From Candidatus Gastranaerophilales bacterium (GTDB lineage Bacteria; Cyanobacteriota; Vampirovibrionia; Gastranaerophilales; Gastranaerophilaceae): DNA of 64,000 bases. The notes under the pieces were generated by a model. The model had not been told where the DNA came from, did no database searches, and worked only from the letters and a program-made list of their open reading frames with translations. Numbering within the stretch: position 1 is the stretch's first letter; every line of letters begins with the position of its first letter. The stretch lies in contig CALURJ010000005.1 in the NCBI GenBank assembly GCA_944323145.1, forward strand, positions 37,294-101,293, read 5' to 3'. This document shows positions 62,568 to 64,000 of this stretch, piece by piece. Position numbers and translations under genes: made by a program.

Positions 62568-63038
62568 CTACTTGTGATATGTTTCACATTTTATAATTTT
62601 GAACGCTCTGTAAATCTGCTCAACAAGCAGTAATCGTGCAAACTGGTGCAGAAAAGTCATTTTTGATAAACTGAGTTTCAAATTTGCCCGCTTTGAAACA
62701 ATGTTAGATAGCCCGCATGAAGAACCGATTACAAAAACTACTTCTGATATACCTTCATTTGTAAGACTTTCTATTTTTGATGCAAATTCTTCGGATGAAA
62801 ACATTTTCCCGTTAATTTCCAGAGTAATTACAAATGCGGGCGGCTTAATGTGTGACAGTATTTTTTCTCCCTCTTGCTCCAGTATTTTTGATGTTAGATT
62901 CGCATCCTTAATTTCAATTGCCGGTATTTCAATAATTTCTATTGAAGTATAAGGTGTCAGGCGCTTTAAAAATTCATCAATACCGTCTCTTAAAAATTTT
63001 TCTTTAATTTTTCCCAGTGCTATAATTTTAATTTTCAT
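62568..63038 (-). CDS. rlmH: 23S rRNA (pseudouridine-1915-N3)-methyltransferase RlmH
   Basis: SPOUT methyltransferase of 156 residues. K-I-I-A-L-G-K-I-K-E-K-F at the start, F-V-I-G-S-S-C-G-L-S, and the C-terminal L-S-L-S-K-M-T-F-L-H-Q-F-A-R-L-L-L-V-E-Q-I-Y-R-A are family landmarks. I chose the ATG at 63038, which overlaps the mscS stop by 11 nt and yields the standard length; a longer form from 63080 adds residues from within mscS. Confidence 0.95.
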   Translation of the reverse strand: MKIKIIALGKIKEKFLRDGIDEFLKRLTPYTSIEIIEIPAIEIKDANLTSKILEQEGEKILSHIKPPAFVITLEINGKMFSSEEFASKIESLTNEGISEVVFVIGSSCGLSNIVSKRANLKLSLSKMTFLHQFARLLLVEQIYRAFKIIKCETYHK

Positions 63039-63888
63039 TTTTTGCCATATATACAGTTTGAGACGGGAATGCGAAATCAATTCCCTCTTTACGTAAACGA
63101 GAAGTTACATCAAGAAGAAAAGCGCTTTTTATCTGAACGAAAGTATCATAAGACTTTGTTTTAGCATAGCCGATAAATCTTATATTAATTGAACTGTCGT
63201 CAAGCTCATGTGCAAAAGTATTGAATTCTTTATATATATCATGGTTTGCGATAGCTGCTTCGTTAATAATTTCAATAGCGCGTTTAAGTTTTTCATCGGA
63301 TGTATCATAAGTTACTCCAAACACTACGTCAATTCGGCGTTTCTTTGCTTCGGATACATTTGAGATAATACTGTTTGCAACCATATCGTTAGGAACTGTG
63401 ACAACAAAGTTTTCAAGACTTCTTATTTTTGTTGAGCGAACACTAATACTTTCAACTGTTCCTTCCAAGTCGTTAATTTTTACATAGTCGCCTATTTTAT
63501 ATACTTTGTCGCTTAAAAGGGCTATTGTTCCGAATATTGATGCAATAGTTTGTTGTGCCGCGAAGCTTACGGCCAAACCTGTTATCCCAAAGCCCGCAAT
63601 CAAAGAGGTAAGAGAGTATCCCTGACTTTGCAGAAATGAAGCTATAAGAATAAATGCTATAAGAAATTTTATGACCTTAGCAACTAGAGGAATTATGTGA
63701 TCAACAGGTAGAGGACTGTCACCGGATTTTATGAATTTGTTTTTGAGTTTATTGGTAAAAATATCCGTCAGTTTAAAAAGAACGATAATAAGAATTATGT
63801 TTATAATTGTTCCGGCAATCAAATTTATTTTGAATGCAGCAAATATTTTGTCCAGTTTATCAGAAAAAGAGACTATTTCATCAATCAT
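63028..63888 (-). CDS. mscS: small-conductance mechanosensitive channel MscS-like
   Basis: Osmotic safety valve in the inner membrane; 286 residues, E. coli MscS size. Three N-terminal membrane helices, with TM3 containing G-I-T-G-L-A-V-S-F-A-A-Q-Q-T-I-A-S, then the beta domain (I-G-D-Y-V-K-I-N-D-L-E-G-T-V-E-S-I) and the C-terminal alpha/beta domain. ATG 63888 has AGAGGGG 9 nt upstream; a GTG two codons earlier is less likely. Overlaps rlmH. Confidence 0.94.
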   Translation of the reverse strand: MIDEIVSFSDKLDKIFAAFKINLIAGTIINIILIIVLFKLTDIFTNKLKNKFIKSGDSPLPVDHIIPLVAKVIKFLIAFILIASFLQSQGYSLTSLIAGFGITGLAVSFAAQQTIASIFGTIALLSDKVYKIGDYVKINDLEGTVESISVRSTKIRSLENFVVTVPNDMVANSIISNVSEAKKRRIDVVFGVTYDTSDEKLKRAIEIINEAAIANHDIYKEFNTFAHELDDSSINIRFIGYAKTKSYDTFVQIKSAFLLDVTSRLRKEGIDFAFPSQTVYMAKNEN

Positions 63889-63928
63889 ACACACATACCC
63901 CTCTAATTTAAGGTTTAAATATTAAAAA

Positions 63929-64000
63929 AGCGGAAGACGAGACTCGAACTCGCAACAGCCTGCTTGGAAGGCAGGTACTCTAGCCATTGAGTTACTTCCG
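63929..64000 (-). tRNA. tRNA-Gly (anticodon UCC), missing its first base
   Basis: On the minus strand a cloverleaf is complete except for G1, which lies just past the window edge: acceptor (G)CGGAAG with CTTCCGC, D-arm ACTC...GAGT, anticodon arm CCTGC-CTTCCAA-GCAGG giving UCC, T-arm GCGAG-TTCGAGT-CTCGT, discriminator U. CCA is not encoded; a short T run follows. Confidence 0.93.

Overview
The window is AT-rich, densely coded bacterial DNA with short intergenic gaps and many overlapping stop/start junctions (ATGA, TGATG, GTGA). The gene set points to a Gram-negative-type strict or aerotolerant anaerobe. It has an LptC/LptA-like lipopolysaccharide export pair, a TolC-type outer membrane protein with a MacAB pump, rubredoxin, rubrerythrin and flavodiiron oxygen defence, a single-cluster ferredoxin, and a membrane pyrophosphatase. 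The repeated A-F-T-L-A-E-V-L-I-T-L-G-I-I-G-V prepilin-like proteins, the GH57/DUF3536-type glucan enzyme and the cyanobacteria-like short tandem repeats fit a gut Vampirovibrionia/Melainabacteria (Gastranaerophilales-like) genome. That assignment is an inference from memory of such genomes, not a database result.

Layout. 1-2.6 kb: rubredoxin, two rubrerythrins and a flavodiiron protein (peroxide/O2 detoxification). 2.7-12.7 kb: hypothetical gene, thrS, a broken DUF805-like gene, ssb, a four-carbon acid sugar kinase with a PdxA-family dehydrogenase, secDF, dapA and an outer-membrane-like protein. 12.8-23 kb: an M49-like metallopeptidase, then a plus-strand run of prepilin-like protein, lptC, lptA-like, TPR, dprA, DUF805, topA and aroE. 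23-32 kb: a second prepilin-like gene, the MacB-permease/ATPase/MacA/TolC operon and trkH-trkA. 32-43 kb: kinase-like protein, yggT, mtnP, lytic transglycosylase, M20 peptidase, mutS2, gltD-like, a secreted protein and the membrane pyrophosphatase. 43-52 kb: third prepilin-like gene, 2-hydroxyacyl-CoA dehydratase activator-like protein, EF-hand protein, YkgJ, rlmN, dtd, an Arg/Gly/Asn-rich putative nucleic-acid-binding protein, rimM and trmD. 52-64 kb: second YkgJ, GH57, small secreted proteins, ferredoxin, deoB, fourth prepilin-like gene, an alternative sigma factor divergent from a thioredoxin-like gene, folE2, rlmH, mscS and a tRNA-Gly cut by the window edge.

The most striking system is the set of prepilin-like genes. 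Three of the four (starts 23082, 43348, 58742) begin with an 8-11 codon module that runs straight into a run of exactly ten G residues. In the first and third, G10 puts translation onto a TAG three codons after the run; one extra G (or two fewer) restores one open frame through to the prepilin motif. In the second, G10 is already in frame. This is the layout of slipped-strand phase variation, seen here with one gene ON and two OFF. Between the G run and the prepilin motif lie unusually long leaders (about 91-145 residues) made of palindromic and short tandem repeats that stay open in frame, including a clean 63-nt (21-codon) palindromic insertion visible by comparing two paralogs. A leader removed by a prepilin peptidase could tolerate such insertions.

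Other notable items: two nonsense TGA codons inside otherwise intact frames (5763 and 59524); an 11-bp-period operator-like repeat between the sigma factor and the thioredoxin-like gene; apparent leaderless starts for both YkgJ genes and lptC; and a zinc-ribbon/RGG-like/duplicated-domain/AT-hook-like protein in front of rimM-trmD.
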